In this document: in pieces, positions 18,081 through 26,025 of the stretch
Position numbering within the stretch: the stretch's first letter is position 1
Layout: the number at the start of each line of letters is the position of its first letter
Assembly (NCBI GenBank): GCA_020832805.1
Contig: JAFIED010000088.1
Coordinates: 1 to 58,151, forward strand
Direction of reading: 5' to 3'
DNA: 58,151 nucleotides
From: Pararhodobacter sp.
GTDB taxonomy: Bacteria; Pseudomonadota; Alphaproteobacteria; Rhodobacterales; Rhodobacteraceae
Position numbers and translations under genes: made by a program
The notes under the pieces: generated by a model
What the model was told of the DNA's origin: nothing
Databases searched by the model: none
The model's input: the letters and a program-made list of their open reading frames with translations, nothing else

Positions 18081-19106
18081 CTACGCCCATTCCCCGCGCG
18101 ACATGATCCCTTCCCCCTCCAGTTGTCGCCATCCGGTATAGCGCGTCGATGCCGCACACCACAGATCAGGCGCCTGGATCAACGCATCGTAATAGGCATC
18201 ATAAATGCCGGGATCGCCGAAATGCTGTCGCCGAGATTTTTCTTCGGTCGATTTTTCCACCACCTGAGGCAGAAATTTCGTGTGCAGCAGGACACCGCTC
18301 AGCTTTTCGCCACCCTGATCGTCATAGATTTCCCGGTTCATGCCGCGCGGCAGCATCGAATGGGTCGAATTCAGATAGACATGCCGCCGGTTCCAGCGCA
18401 CCAGGGGCACCTTGGTCAGTGTCGGGCCTTGCCGCGGCCGATCAGCCAGAAACACCCGGGATCGCGGCCCGCCCTGTATCCACAAGGCGTCGATATCGCT
18501 TTTGCGCGTGATGGTATAGTTCGCGCGATCATACCATTGCAACACCTCGGCGGGGTCCTGCCCGGCGCTGTAGCGCTGTGCATCAAGCGGCCCCTTTGGG
18601 TACAGTTCCAGCATCAAGGCCCCCATGGCTGGGATCGCGCGGGCATCCAGCCATTCGGTCAGCGCCGGCAGGGGGCGGGTATCATGATGCGGGTACAGCA
18701 GCAGTTCATCGGCATCCACCGTCAGGCACCAACGGTCATGACCATGACGGATCAACAGCCATTGCAGCCAGTCCATGCCAAAACGCGACGCCCTGTAGCT
18801 GCCCCGTGTGTGCCAGACCGATGCATCGGGTTGCTGCATCAGCAATTCGCGCCCGCCATCGTCGCTGTCATTGTCCACGAACAGGAAATGCGTTGCGCCA
18901 AGGCGGCGATAATGGGCCAGAAAAAACGGCAGACGCAGGGCTTCGTTGCGAAGGGTGCAGAACACCAGCACATCGCCGGCCCCGATTGCGGCCGTCCGGT
19001 CAACAAGGCAGCGCAGTTCCCCTCGCTTCCACAATGCACGCAACAGGCGGTTCTGTCGCTTGCGCCGCCAGCGCCAGGCCTCTCGCAATGCGCGCAACCG
19101 CTTCAT
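18081..19106 (-). CDS. Glycosyltransferase family 2-like protein (Glyco_tranf_2_4 type), copy 2
   Basis: 341 residues from the ATG at 19106. Motifs match copy 1: LVFCTLRNEALRLPFFLAHY, HFLFVDNDSDDGGRELL, RWCLTVDADELLLYPH (DxD-like), LELYPKGPLDAQR, IQGGPRSRVFLADRPRQ and YLNSTHSMLPRGMN. The N-terminus is strongly basic (RRKRQNRLLRALWKRG), consistent with membrane-surface association. An 83-base gap separates it from copy 1. A hairpin-rich leader (19107-19231) lies between it and galU. The pair looks like a tandem duplication followed by divergence. Confidence 0.82.
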   Translation of the reverse strand: MKRLRALREAWRWRRKRQNRLLRALWKRGELRCLVDRTAAIGAGDVLVFCTLRNEALRLPFFLAHYRRLGATHFLFVDNDSDDGGRELLMQQPDASVWHTRGSYRASRFGMDWLQWLLIRHGHDRWCLTVDADELLLYPHHDTRPLPALTEWLDARAIPAMGALMLELYPKGPLDAQRYSAGQDPAEVLQWYDRANYTITRKSDIDALWIQGGPRSRVFLADRPRQGPTLTKVPLVRWNRRHVYLNSTHSMLPRGMNREIYDDQGGEKLSGVLLHTKFLPQVVEKSTEEKSRRQHFGDPGIYDAYYDALIQAPDLWCAASTRYTGWRQLEGEGIMSRGEWA

Positions 19107-19163
19107 GCCATGCCTTTACCGTTCTCGTGGTTTCATTTTGCCATAAATACTCGCAGGGGTGAA

Positions 19164-19203
19164 TTCGCGCAGAATGCGCGAAGAGGGGGCGGCAGCCCCC
19201 TCT
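19164..19203 (-). terminator. Tandem hairpins between galU and glycosyltransferase copy 2
   Basis: Two adjacent perfect inverted repeats: TTCGCGC/GCGCGAA (19164-19182, 5-base loop) and AGAGGGGGC/GCCCCCTCT (19182-19203, 4-base loop GGCA). On the minus strand they follow the galU stop by about 29 bases and precede the start of the next gene. No clear T-run follows, so they may act as an attenuator, a partial terminator or an mRNA-processing boundary. Downstream on the minus strand is an AT-rich segment containing GAGTATTTATGGCAAAATG. Confidence 0.5.
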
Positions 19204-19231
19204 CTGGCCGTGCCGATGTCGGCATCGCAGG

Positions 19232-20125
19232 TTATTGCGCCGCCTGCCGCATGGCTACCATGTCGAACAGGAACTCTTCCAGTTCGTCGCGCAGATCATC
19301 ACGCGCCAGACCAAACGCCAGCGTAGCTTGCAGGAACCCGGCTTTCGAACCGCAGTCATAGCGCTGCCCCTCGAAGCGGTAGCCATGCACATTGTTGGCG
19401 CGCGTGATTTCCTGCGCGATGGCGTCGGTCAACTGGATCTCGCCACCTGCGCCCCTTTTCTGACCGTCAAGATGCGTCAGCACCTGCGGCGACAGGATAT
19501 AGCGGCCGATCACCGCCAGGTTCGACGGCTCGGTGCCCGGTGCCGGCTTTTCCACCATGCCGCGCACCGGCATCACGGAACTGATCGCTGTCGGCACATC
19601 CAGCACACCATAGCTGGATGCCTTTTCCTGCGGCACCTCCATCGCGGCCACCATATTGCCGCCGGTTTCGGCATAGGCCTCTACCATCTGCTGCAGGCAG
19701 GGTTTGTCGGCGGCAATCACGTCATCGGGCAAAAGCACGGCAAAGGGCTCGTCGCCGATCAGATGGCGTGCACACCATACGGCATGGCCAAGGCCCAGCG
19801 CCTGATGCTGACGGACATAGGCGATCGCGCCCGAGTCCATATAGGTGCTGCGCAAGGTCTCCAGCAGTGCGGTCTTGCCCTTGGCCTGAAGCGAGGCTTC
19901 CAGTTCCGGGGCGTGGTCGAAGTAATCTTCCAGCGCGCCCTTCCCGCGCGAGGTGACAAAGATGAATTCCTCGATCCCGGCGGCGCGTGCCTCGTCGATG
20001 GCGTACTGGATCAGCGGCCGGTCAACCAGCGTCATGATCTCTTTCGGCACCGCCTTGGTCGCAGGCAGGAACCGCGTGCCTTGGCCGGCCACGGGGAAAA
20101 CGGCTTTCTTTACTTTGTACTGCAT
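19232..20125 (-). CDS. galU: UTP-glucose-1-phosphate uridylyltransferase
   Basis: 297 residues from the ATG at 20125 (MQYKVKKAVFPVAG), preferred over the in-frame start at 20170 because an AGGTGAG Shine-Dalgarno lies just upstream. It makes UDP-glucose from UTP and glucose 1-phosphate. Visible are FPVAGQGTRFLPATKAVPKEIM (nucleotide-binding and catalytic Lys), PLIQYAIDEARAAGIEEFIFV, FAVLLPDDVIAAD (metal-binding DD), GMVEKPAPGTEPSN and GYRFEGQRYDCGSKAGFLQA. UDP-glucose is the donor for OtsA and for many glycosyltransferases, so it supports both the trehalose and glycan genes here. Confidence 0.96.
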   Translation of the reverse strand: MQYKVKKAVFPVAGQGTRFLPATKAVPKEIMTLVDRPLIQYAIDEARAAGIEEFIFVTSRGKGALEDYFDHAPELEASLQAKGKTALLETLRSTYMDSGAIAYVRQHQALGLGHAVWCARHLIGDEPFAVLLPDDVIAADKPCLQQMVEAYAETGGNMVAAMEVPQEKASSYGVLDVPTAISSVMPVRGMVEKPAPGTEPSNLAVIGRYILSPQVLTHLDGQKRGAGGEIQLTDAIAQEITRANNVHGYRFEGQRYDCGSKAGFLQATLAFGLARDDLRDELEEFLFDMVAMRQAAQ

Positions 20126-20270
20126 GGTTCTGCTCACCTGTCTTGTCTTTGGCGGCCTGTCCGCCGACAAGGCAGGTTCTGGTCAGGCTTTCAGGCAGCA
20201 AAATGGCGCAACCCTGCAAACATCCGGGTGTTTGTCGGACCGTTTTCTGGCCGGAAACAATCAGCCCTTC

Positions 20271-21065
20271 TCAGCGCAATTCTACACCAGGCGCGCGAAC
20301 AAGGAAAAACGGGTTCTCATAGCCCGGCTTGCCATAGGTCAGGGGCTGGTGATCTTGCAGCTGCAACACCTCGGCCCCGGCGCCCAGCGCCACGGCATGG
20401 CCGGCAGCTGTGTCCCACTCCATCGTGCGTCCCAGGCGCGGGTACAAGTCGGCCTCACCCGCGGCCACCAGACAGAATTTCAACGAGGACCCCGCTGATG
20501 TGAATTCGGTCACCGCGTATCGCGCGATGTAATCATCGGTCGCCTGATCGCGGTGGGATTTCGATGCCACAACCACCAGCGCATCGTTGTCAGGCTGCCG
20601 CACCGAAAGGGGCGTTACAGTGCCCGGCGCCGGGCCAAAGGGCGCCACCTCTTCAACGCTGCTGCCGTCGGCGCGGGTATAGAACAGGCGCCCGCGCGCT
20701 GGCGCATAGACCACACCGCGCCGGGGCACGCCGCCCTCGACCAGCGCTATGTTGACGGTAAAGTCACCGCGCCGCTTGATGAATTCCTTGGTGCCATCCA
20801 GCGGATCGACAATAATGAACCGGTCTGCGCGCCGGGTGTGGCTGGCGGCCTGTTCTTCGGTCACGATCAGGATATCGGGAAAGGCTGCGCGCAGCCCCTG
20901 TGTGATCAGGGCATCGGCAGCCTCGTCCGCCTCGGTCACAGGGCTGTCGTCGGCCTTGGTGCGGGTGTCGAAATCAGGCTGACCATAGATTTCCATGATG
21001 ACACTGCCCGCCCTCAGGGCCAGTTCACGGAACACGTCTTCAAGTCTTTCGTGAAAATCCTGCAT
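20271..21065 (-). CDS. cysQ: 3'(2'),5'-bisphosphate nucleotidase
   Basis: 264 residues from the ATG at 21065 (a TTG at 21068 precedes it). Member of the inositol monophosphatase/FIG superfamily with all metal-binding motifs: DSPVTEADEAAD, VTEEQ, FIIVDPLDGTKEFIKR (DPLDGTKEF is diagnostic for CysQ) and TMEWDTAAGHAVAL. It hydrolyses PAP to AMP and phosphate. PAP is the inhibitory product of PAPS-dependent sulfotransferases, so its position beside a glycan cluster with sulfotransferase genes makes functional sense. It reads away from the ABC permease gene; the ~150-base gap should hold divergent promoters. Confidence 0.93.
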   Translation of the reverse strand: MQDFHERLEDVFRELALRAGSVIMEIYGQPDFDTRTKADDSPVTEADEAADALITQGLRAAFPDILIVTEEQAASHTRRADRFIIVDPLDGTKEFIKRRGDFTVNIALVEGGVPRRGVVYAPARGRLFYTRADGSSVEEVAPFGPAPGTVTPLSVRQPDNDALVVVASKSHRDQATDDYIARYAVTEFTSAGSSLKFCLVAAGEADLYPRLGRTMEWDTAAGHAVALGAGAEVLQLQDHQPLTYGKPGYENPFFLVRAPGVELR

Positions 21066-21216
21066 CAATTCCTCTGACTGTTACCGCGCAAATGCCTTTC
21101 CGGTTCCGCATTTCCGCCTTCATCATCGCTCAGGCATGCAGGTTGATCGAAAGGGATGCAAGGCTTATCCTTGCACCGCAAAGACAGCGCGCCGACAGGT
21201 GGCAAGGACAGCAAGC

Positions 21217-22038
21217 ATGCAAGGCATCGGGCAACGACGGTCGACACTGGCGCGGGCCTTTACCCTGTTAGAGTTGAGCTATCACGCGGCCGTGCGCCTG
21301 ATCCGCAAGAACCACGGCAATGCGATTATCGGCCTGGCCATCAACATTGCCCAGACGCTGATCCTGGTGGTGGTGTTCTATGCGATGTTCCTGATCCTGG
21401 GATTCACCTCGCGCGGGATAAGGGGTGATTTCCTGCTGTTCGTCATGACCGGCATCTTTCTGTTCATGTGCCATGTGAAGGCCATGCAGGCGGTTGTGGC
21501 CGCCGAGGGACCAACTTCGGCGATGATGAAACACGCGCCCATGAATACCATTGTGGCAATCGGGGCTGCCGCACTTAGCCAACTGTACATCCAGATGCTG
21601 TCGATGGTCGTTGTGCTGTTCCTGTACCACGCCATCTGGCAACCGCTGGAGGTTCATGACCCACTGGGTGTGCTGTTGATGCTGCTGCTTTCCTGGTTTG
21701 CCGGGGTTGCCATTGGCATTGTCTTTCTGGCCATCAAACCCTGGTCGCCCAGTACCGTGACCCTGATTTCCCAGATCTATGCGCGGGTGAACATGGTGGC
21801 GTCTGGCAAGATGTTCGTTGCCAAGATGCTGCCAGGATACATGCTGGTTTATTTCGACTGGAACCCGCTGTTTCATACCATCGACCAGGCACGCGGCTTT
21901 GCCTTTCTGAATTACACGGCAACCACAACATCGATCACCTATCCGGTGATCATTGCGGTGGCAGCCCTGCTTATCGGCATGATGGGCGAGTTCTACACCA
22001 GACGGCGCGCCTCGCTCAGTTGGGGTGCCAGGAACTGA
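21217..22038 (+). CDS. ABC-2 type polysaccharide-export permease
   Basis: 273 residues from the ATG at 21217 (AGGACAG upstream). Six hydrophobic segments are visible (about 35-55, 66-88, 108-128, 140-160, 165-190 and 240-258). The general pattern is that of the KpsM/Wzm-like ABC-2 permeases exporting capsule or O-antigen: a cytoplasmic N-terminus, the LILVVVFYAMFLILGF first helix, and a WNPLFHTIDQARGFAFLNYT loop near the C-terminus. No ATPase (KpsT/Wzt) gene is adjacent, so the partner must be elsewhere. It is divergent from cysQ. Confidence 0.8.
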   Translation: MQGIGQRRSTLARAFTLLELSYHAAVRLIRKNHGNAIIGLAINIAQTLILVVVFYAMFLILGFTSRGIRGDFLLFVMTGIFLFMCHVKAMQAVVAAEGPTSAMMKHAPMNTIVAIGAAALSQLYIQMLSMVVVLFLYHAIWQPLEVHDPLGVLLMLLLSWFAGVAIGIVFLAIKPWSPSTVTLISQIYARVNMVASGKMFVAKMLPGYMLVYFDWNPLFHTIDQARGFAFLNYTATTTSITYPVIIAVAALLIGMMGEFYTRRRASLSWGARN

Positions 22039-22073
22039 AACGCCCGCACGGGGCAGAACCGGGGGAAACACCC

Positions 22074-22688
22074 ATGCGCAACCTGATCGGCGCGGTCGCC
22101 GCGCTCATGCTGTTTCTCTCGGGCTCGGTGGCTTTGTCCGATGAGTTTCCGTCGCTTCACCGCGTGGTGGGCGTGGCGCATGACGATGTGCTGAACATCC
22201 GCGCCGAACCCAATGCCCGGTCCGAAATCATTGGCAGCTTTGCGCCCGGCGAAACCGGGGTCGAGGTGATTGCCCTGTCGGATGACGGCCGCTGGGGGCG
22301 GGTGAATTCAGGCGAACGGGCGGGCTGGTCACACATGCGCTATCTTGCACGCGACATGCCGGGCAGTTGGCGCGATGGCGCGACGGCGCTGTCATGCTTC
22401 GGCACCGAACCCTTTTGGCGCATGGAATTTTTCCTGCCCACACACCGCGCCGAATTTCACGGCGTGAACGAAGGCGGGTTCGAACTGGTCACCGACGCAG
22501 GCGCGTTGCCAGCCACGCGCTTTCCACCGACCCTGGCCGTGCCGTTTTCCGGCACGCGCGAAGGGATGGCCGTGATGCGCGGCGAAGCCTGCAATGACGG
22601 GATGAGCGATATGGATTTCGGCATTTCCGTGCTGATATACTGGCGGCGCGATACCGAAGGGCTTTCTGGCTGCTGTTCGTTGAACTGA
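22074..22688 (+). CDS. Exported SH3-domain protein
   Basis: 204 residues from the ATG at 22074. A signal peptide is clear (NLIGAVAALMLFLSGSVALS, ~3-22). A bacterial SH3-like domain follows: VVGVAHDDVLNIRAEPNARS ... GRWGRVNSGERAGWSHMRYLA (~30-92). The C-terminal part (CFGTEPFWRMEF ... MRGEACNDGMSDMDFGISVL) matches a COG3650-like envelope protein domain, with cysteines that could form disulfides. Likely periplasmic. Function unknown; SH3b domains often bind peptidoglycan. Confidence 0.78.
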   Translation: MRNLIGAVAALMLFLSGSVALSDEFPSLHRVVGVAHDDVLNIRAEPNARSEIIGSFAPGETGVEVIALSDDGRWGRVNSGERAGWSHMRYLARDMPGSWRDGATALSCFGTEPFWRMEFFLPTHRAEFHGVNEGGFELVTDAGALPATRFPPTLAVPFSGTREGMAVMRGEACNDGMSDMDFGISVLIYWRRDTEGLSGCCSLN

Positions 22689-22820
22689 CTTCCAAAGCAT
22701 AACAAGACAGGCGGCACAGCCCGGCCATAACGCGGGCCTGCCGATACTTCTACAAGGACATCCCGTGCCACACACAGTCTGCCATGCCCCTTGTGCCGGG
22801 CACGCCACGGCTTGGCCGCG

Positions 22821-23765
22821 GTGATCCGCTCGACCGCCTTTCTGGGCGCGCTATGCGCAGTGGGCGCCTCTGCGGCGTTCACCGTTAACGACATGGCTGT
22901 CAAGTTCCTGTCTCCGGACATGGCGCTACATCAGGTGATCCTGATTCGCTCTGTCATTGCCCTTGCCCTGGTCATGGCGCTGGTCATGCCCCTGACCGGC
23001 GGATTTCGCCAGATGCGCACACACCGCCCCGTCATCCACCTGATGCGCGGTGCGATGGTGCTGCTGGCCAATGTCTGCTTTTTCATGGCACTTGCCTCGA
23101 TGCCGATAGGCGAGGCGACGGCGATCTTTTTCGTTAGTCCGATGGTGATTGCGGTCTTTTCCGTCATCTTTCTGGGCGAATCTGTCGGACCGCGCCGCTG
23201 GACAGCAATCCTGATCGGTTTCGCCGGGGTGCTGATCATCATCAGACCGGGCACCGAGGCATTTACACCAATTGCTTTCCTGCCGCTTCTGGCAGCAACA
23301 TTCTATGCCGGGTTGCATATGATGACCCGCGCGATCAGGTTGACGGAAACTGCGGTCACCATGGCGTGGTACAACCAGATGGTGTTTCTGGTTGCCTCTG
23401 TCGCCATCGGTTTGTCCATCGGCGATGGGCGGTTGGACACAGGCACAAGCGAAACACTGTCATTTCTTACCCGCGCATGGTTCTGGCCGTCCGGCGAAGC
23501 CTGGCTGTATCTGATTCTGACCGGCGCGGGCAGCGCAATCGGGGCGGTACTGATCGCCCAGGCCTATCGGCTTTGTGAGGCTGCAATGGTTGCGCCGCTG
23601 GAATACATTGCCATGCCAATGGCAATAGTGTGGGGTTTTCTGGTTTTCGATGAATGGCCGGATCCAGTTTCGTGGGGTGGAATGGCGCTGGTCCTTAGTG
23701 CCGGACTATTCATGATCTGGCGCGAAAGCGGCAGTGAAAAAAAGGCTGGACAGGCTGAGCGATAA
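22821..23765 (+). CDS. DMT-family transporter (two EamA domains)
   Basis: About 314 residues if started at the GTG at 22821; the frame is open to a TTG at 22791. Ten predicted transmembrane helices lie in two EamA repeats. The first has GALCAVGASAAFTVNDMAVK and MPIGEATAIFFVSPMVIAVFSVIFLGESVG. The second has GAGSAIGAVLIAQAYRLCEAAMVAPLEYIAMPMAIVWGF. The members most like it are inner-membrane exporters of metabolites such as amino acids. The substrate is not readable. It has no operon partner. Confidence 0.88.
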   Translation: MIRSTAFLGALCAVGASAAFTVNDMAVKFLSPDMALHQVILIRSVIALALVMALVMPLTGGFRQMRTHRPVIHLMRGAMVLLANVCFFMALASMPIGEATAIFFVSPMVIAVFSVIFLGESVGPRRWTAILIGFAGVLIIIRPGTEAFTPIAFLPLLAATFYAGLHMMTRAIRLTETAVTMAWYNQMVFLVASVAIGLSIGDGRLDTGTSETLSFLTRAWFWPSGEAWLYLILTGAGSAIGAVLIAQAYRLCEAAMVAPLEYIAMPMAIVWGFLVFDEWPDPVSWGGMALVLSAGLFMIWRESGSEKKAGQAER

Positions 23766-23790
23766 ACTGCTGACAATCGATTTTGAGCAA

Positions 23791-23819
23791 TTGCATTCCG
23801 ACTGAATGCCCCCTAGATG
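23791..23819 (+). promoter_or_regulatory. Putative sigma-70 promoter of the H-NS gene
   Basis: TTGCAT (23791-23796) and TAGATG (23814-23819) are separated by exactly 17 bases, about 30 bases upstream of the H-NS start. A good Shine-Dalgarno (GAGGAGA) lies between. Assigned by eye only. Confidence 0.4.
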
Positions 23820-23848
23820 TTGCGTAAATAATGTGAGGAGACGGAAAA

Positions 23849-24157
23849 ATGATAGATCTTGAGGAACTGTCCCTTAAAGAGTTGAAGCAACTTCAAAAAG
23901 ACGTTGATATCGCGATCAGGAACTTCAAGGATCGCGAGCGGCGCAAGGCTCTGGCCGAAGTCGAAGCATTTGCACGTGATCGTGGCCTGACACAGGCTGA
24001 TCTGAAAGCGCTGCTGGGCCGCAGCCGTGGGGGGCTTCCTGCCAAATACGCCGATCCGAACAATCCGTCGCAAACCTGGTCTGGCCGGGGTCGGCGGCCG
24101 CGTTGGGTGGAAGCTGCGCTCGCCGATGGCAAGACACTGGACGACCTCGCCATATAA
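23849..24157 (+). CDS. H-NS family nucleoid protein (HvrA-like)
   Basis: 102 residues. The N-terminal oligomerisation helix LEELSLKELKQLQKDVDIAI... (1-~50) includes a basic KDRERRKA. The C-terminal DNA-binding domain is KYADPNNPSQTWSGRGRRPRWVEAAL (~67-92), with the conserved TWSGRGRxPxW core. In Rhodobacter such proteins (HvrA, Spb) regulate photosynthesis and nitrogen genes by binding curved AT-rich DNA. Here it is monocistronic with its own promoter and a GAGGAGA ribosome-binding site. It may silence nearby acquired genes, but that is speculation. Confidence 0.92.
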   Translation: MIDLEELSLKELKQLQKDVDIAIRNFKDRERRKALAEVEAFARDRGLTQADLKALLGRSRGGLPAKYADPNNPSQTWSGRGRRPRWVEAALADGKTLDDLAI

Positions 24158-24170
24158 GCGATGATGAACT

Positions 24171-25049
24171 ATGCAGTTCAGGCCTGTAATTAGCCATGCC
24201 ACTGGCGTCTGGCGACTGGCAGGCGAGCGTCATCTTGGCTTGATCGCGGCTGGAGTCGCATTCTTTGCCATGCTGGCCATTTTCCCGGCGGTGGCTGCGC
24301 TTGTATCGATTGTCGGATTGATGACGGACCCTGAAACGGTTTCCGATCTGATGGAAACCGCATCGGATTTCCTGCCCGAGGAAGCATTCGATCTTGTCGC
24401 CCAGCGCGCCAGCACCCTGGCGAGCACCACCAGCGGCACACTGGGGCTGACATCCCTGGTGTCCCTGCTGTTTGCCTTGTGGTCAGCGCGGTTGGGCACG
24501 GGTGCTCTTGCCGAAGGTCTGACCGCCATTTACGGCGGCGTACCGCGCAGTGGGCTGAAAGGCATTCTTATTGCACTGTCTTTGACATTGCTGTTGATCG
24601 GAGTCGGTCTGATTGCGATCACGGCCATGCTGTTGGTGCCAGCGGTTCTGGCCATCGTCAGCATTTTTGTCGATGACAGCCGCTTTCTGTTCTTTGTTGC
24701 CGAAATCATCCGTTGGGCTGTCGCGATCACCGCACTGGTCATCGGGCTGGGGTTTTTCTTCCGCTACGGACCAAACCGACCGGAAGCCCGCCGCAGTCCG
24801 TTTCTGTCTCCTGGTCTTTTCCTTGCGCTGGGTCTGTGGACCACTGCGTCGCTGGCCTTTACATTCTACATGTCCAACTTCGGCAACTACGACGAGCTTT
24901 ATGGATCGATCGGCGCCGCAATCATCCTGATGTTGTGGTTCTACATGTCGGCCTATGCCGTCCTGCTGGGCGCAGCACTGAACCACCGGCTTGAGTCGGA
25001 CAACCGAAAGCACGCCGACAATCGCGGTGATCACACCCCGAACGGATAA
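24171..25049 (+). CDS. YihY/virulence factor BrkB family membrane protein
   Basis: 292 residues with six hydrophobic segments. Typical signatures are an N-terminal LIAAGVAFFAMLAIFPAVAAL, SGTLGLTSLVSLLFALWSAR, a central FFFRYGPNR, and the C-terminal YGSIGAAIILMLWFYMSAYAVLLGAALNHRLE. The family is a conserved inner-membrane protein once misnamed ribonuclease BN; its function is unsettled. The 3' end overlaps the convergent map gene by 19 bases. Confidence 0.92.
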   Translation: MQFRPVISHATGVWRLAGERHLGLIAAGVAFFAMLAIFPAVAALVSIVGLMTDPETVSDLMETASDFLPEEAFDLVAQRASTLASTTSGTLGLTSLVSLLFALWSARLGTGALAEGLTAIYGGVPRSGLKGILIALSLTLLLIGVGLIAITAMLLVPAVLAIVSIFVDDSRFLFFVAEIIRWAVAITALVIGLGFFFRYGPNRPEARRSPFLSPGLFLALGLWTTASLAFTFYMSNFGNYDELYGSIGAAIILMLWFYMSAYAVLLGAALNHRLESDNRKHADNRGDHTPNG

Positions 25050-25915
25050 AACCTGCCCGCCGGGGACATGGTGAATATCTCTACCCCGTCGGCGCTGACG
25101 CCGACGGAATGTTCGAATTGCGCCGACAGGGTGCGGTCACGGGTAATTGCTGTCCAGTCATCGGCCAGAACCCTGGTTTCAGACCGGCCCAGATTGACCA
25201 TCGGCTCGATGGTAAAAAACATGCCCTCTTCCAGCACAGCCTCGCGCCCGGGCCTGCCGTAGTGCAACACATTGGGCGGCGCGTGAAAGACACGTCCCAG
25301 CCCATGCCCACAGAAATCGCGCACCACCGACATGCGCTGTGCCTCGACATAAGACTGAATGGCATAGCCGATATCGCCAAAGGTGTTTCCCGGCCTGACC
25401 GCATCAATACCCCGCATCAGCGCATCATGCGTGACCTTGACCAACCGTTCGGCAAAAGGCTTGATCGCGCCAACGCCATACATGCGTGAGGTGTCACCAA
25501 ACCAGCCGTCGACGATGACGGTAACATCGATATTCAGAATATCGCCATCGACCAGCACATCATTGCCGCGCCCGGCCTTTTCATGCTTGCTGGGCGGAAT
25601 GGGGCTGCCGGGAATACCATGGCAGACAACATGGTTCACGCTGATGCAACTGGCGTGCTGATAGCCCCTGTACCCGATGGTGGCCGAGGTGGCACCATGT
25701 GCTGCCACCATCTCGGTGATCAGGCGGTCCAGCTCGCCGGTTGTCTGGCCGGGAAAGACGTGCTGTTCGATATCATCCAGAATTTGCGCGGCGACCCGCC
25801 CGGCACGGTGCATCGCAGAAAAATCCTCGCGTGCGTGCAGGCGAATTCCCTCACGCGTGATCTTGCCGCCCTGGCCATAGCCACCCGTTTCGAACACGTC
25901 CGATCCTTTCTGCAT
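25031..25915 (-). CDS. map: Type I methionine aminopeptidase
   Basis: About 294 residues from the ATG at 25915 (MQKGSDVF; an ATG at 25939 is also in frame). It removes N-terminal methionine from nascent proteins. Metal ligands are visible: Asp in NIDVTVIVDG, Asp in FGDTSRMYG, His in CGHGLGRVFH, Glu in FTIEPMVN, Glu in QFEHSVGV. HASCISVNHVVCHGIPG is also conserved. An insertion of about 16 residues (SPIPPSKHEKAGRGND) sits between CHGIPG and the VDGDILNIDVT strand, where standard enzymes have only a few residues. It is convergent with the YihY gene. Confidence 0.93.
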   Translation of the reverse strand: MQKGSDVFETGGYGQGGKITREGIRLHAREDFSAMHRAGRVAAQILDDIEQHVFPGQTTGELDRLITEMVAAHGATSATIGYRGYQHASCISVNHVVCHGIPGSPIPPSKHEKAGRGNDVLVDGDILNIDVTVIVDGWFGDTSRMYGVGAIKPFAERLVKVTHDALMRGIDAVRPGNTFGDIGYAIQSYVEAQRMSVVRDFCGHGLGRVFHAPPNVLHYGRPGREAVLEEGMFFTIEPMVNLGRSETRVLADDWTAITRDRTLSAQFEHSVGVSADGVEIFTMSPAGRFYPFGV

Positions 25916-26025
25916 CCTGGCACCAGATAGTGCCGCCATCGGTTGATTGCCATAGAAACGAGGTAATTGGAAAGCCCCGCGCAGGCTGCTAGGAGTCAGC
26001 CAACGGTTTCAGTAAAGGGCGCACC

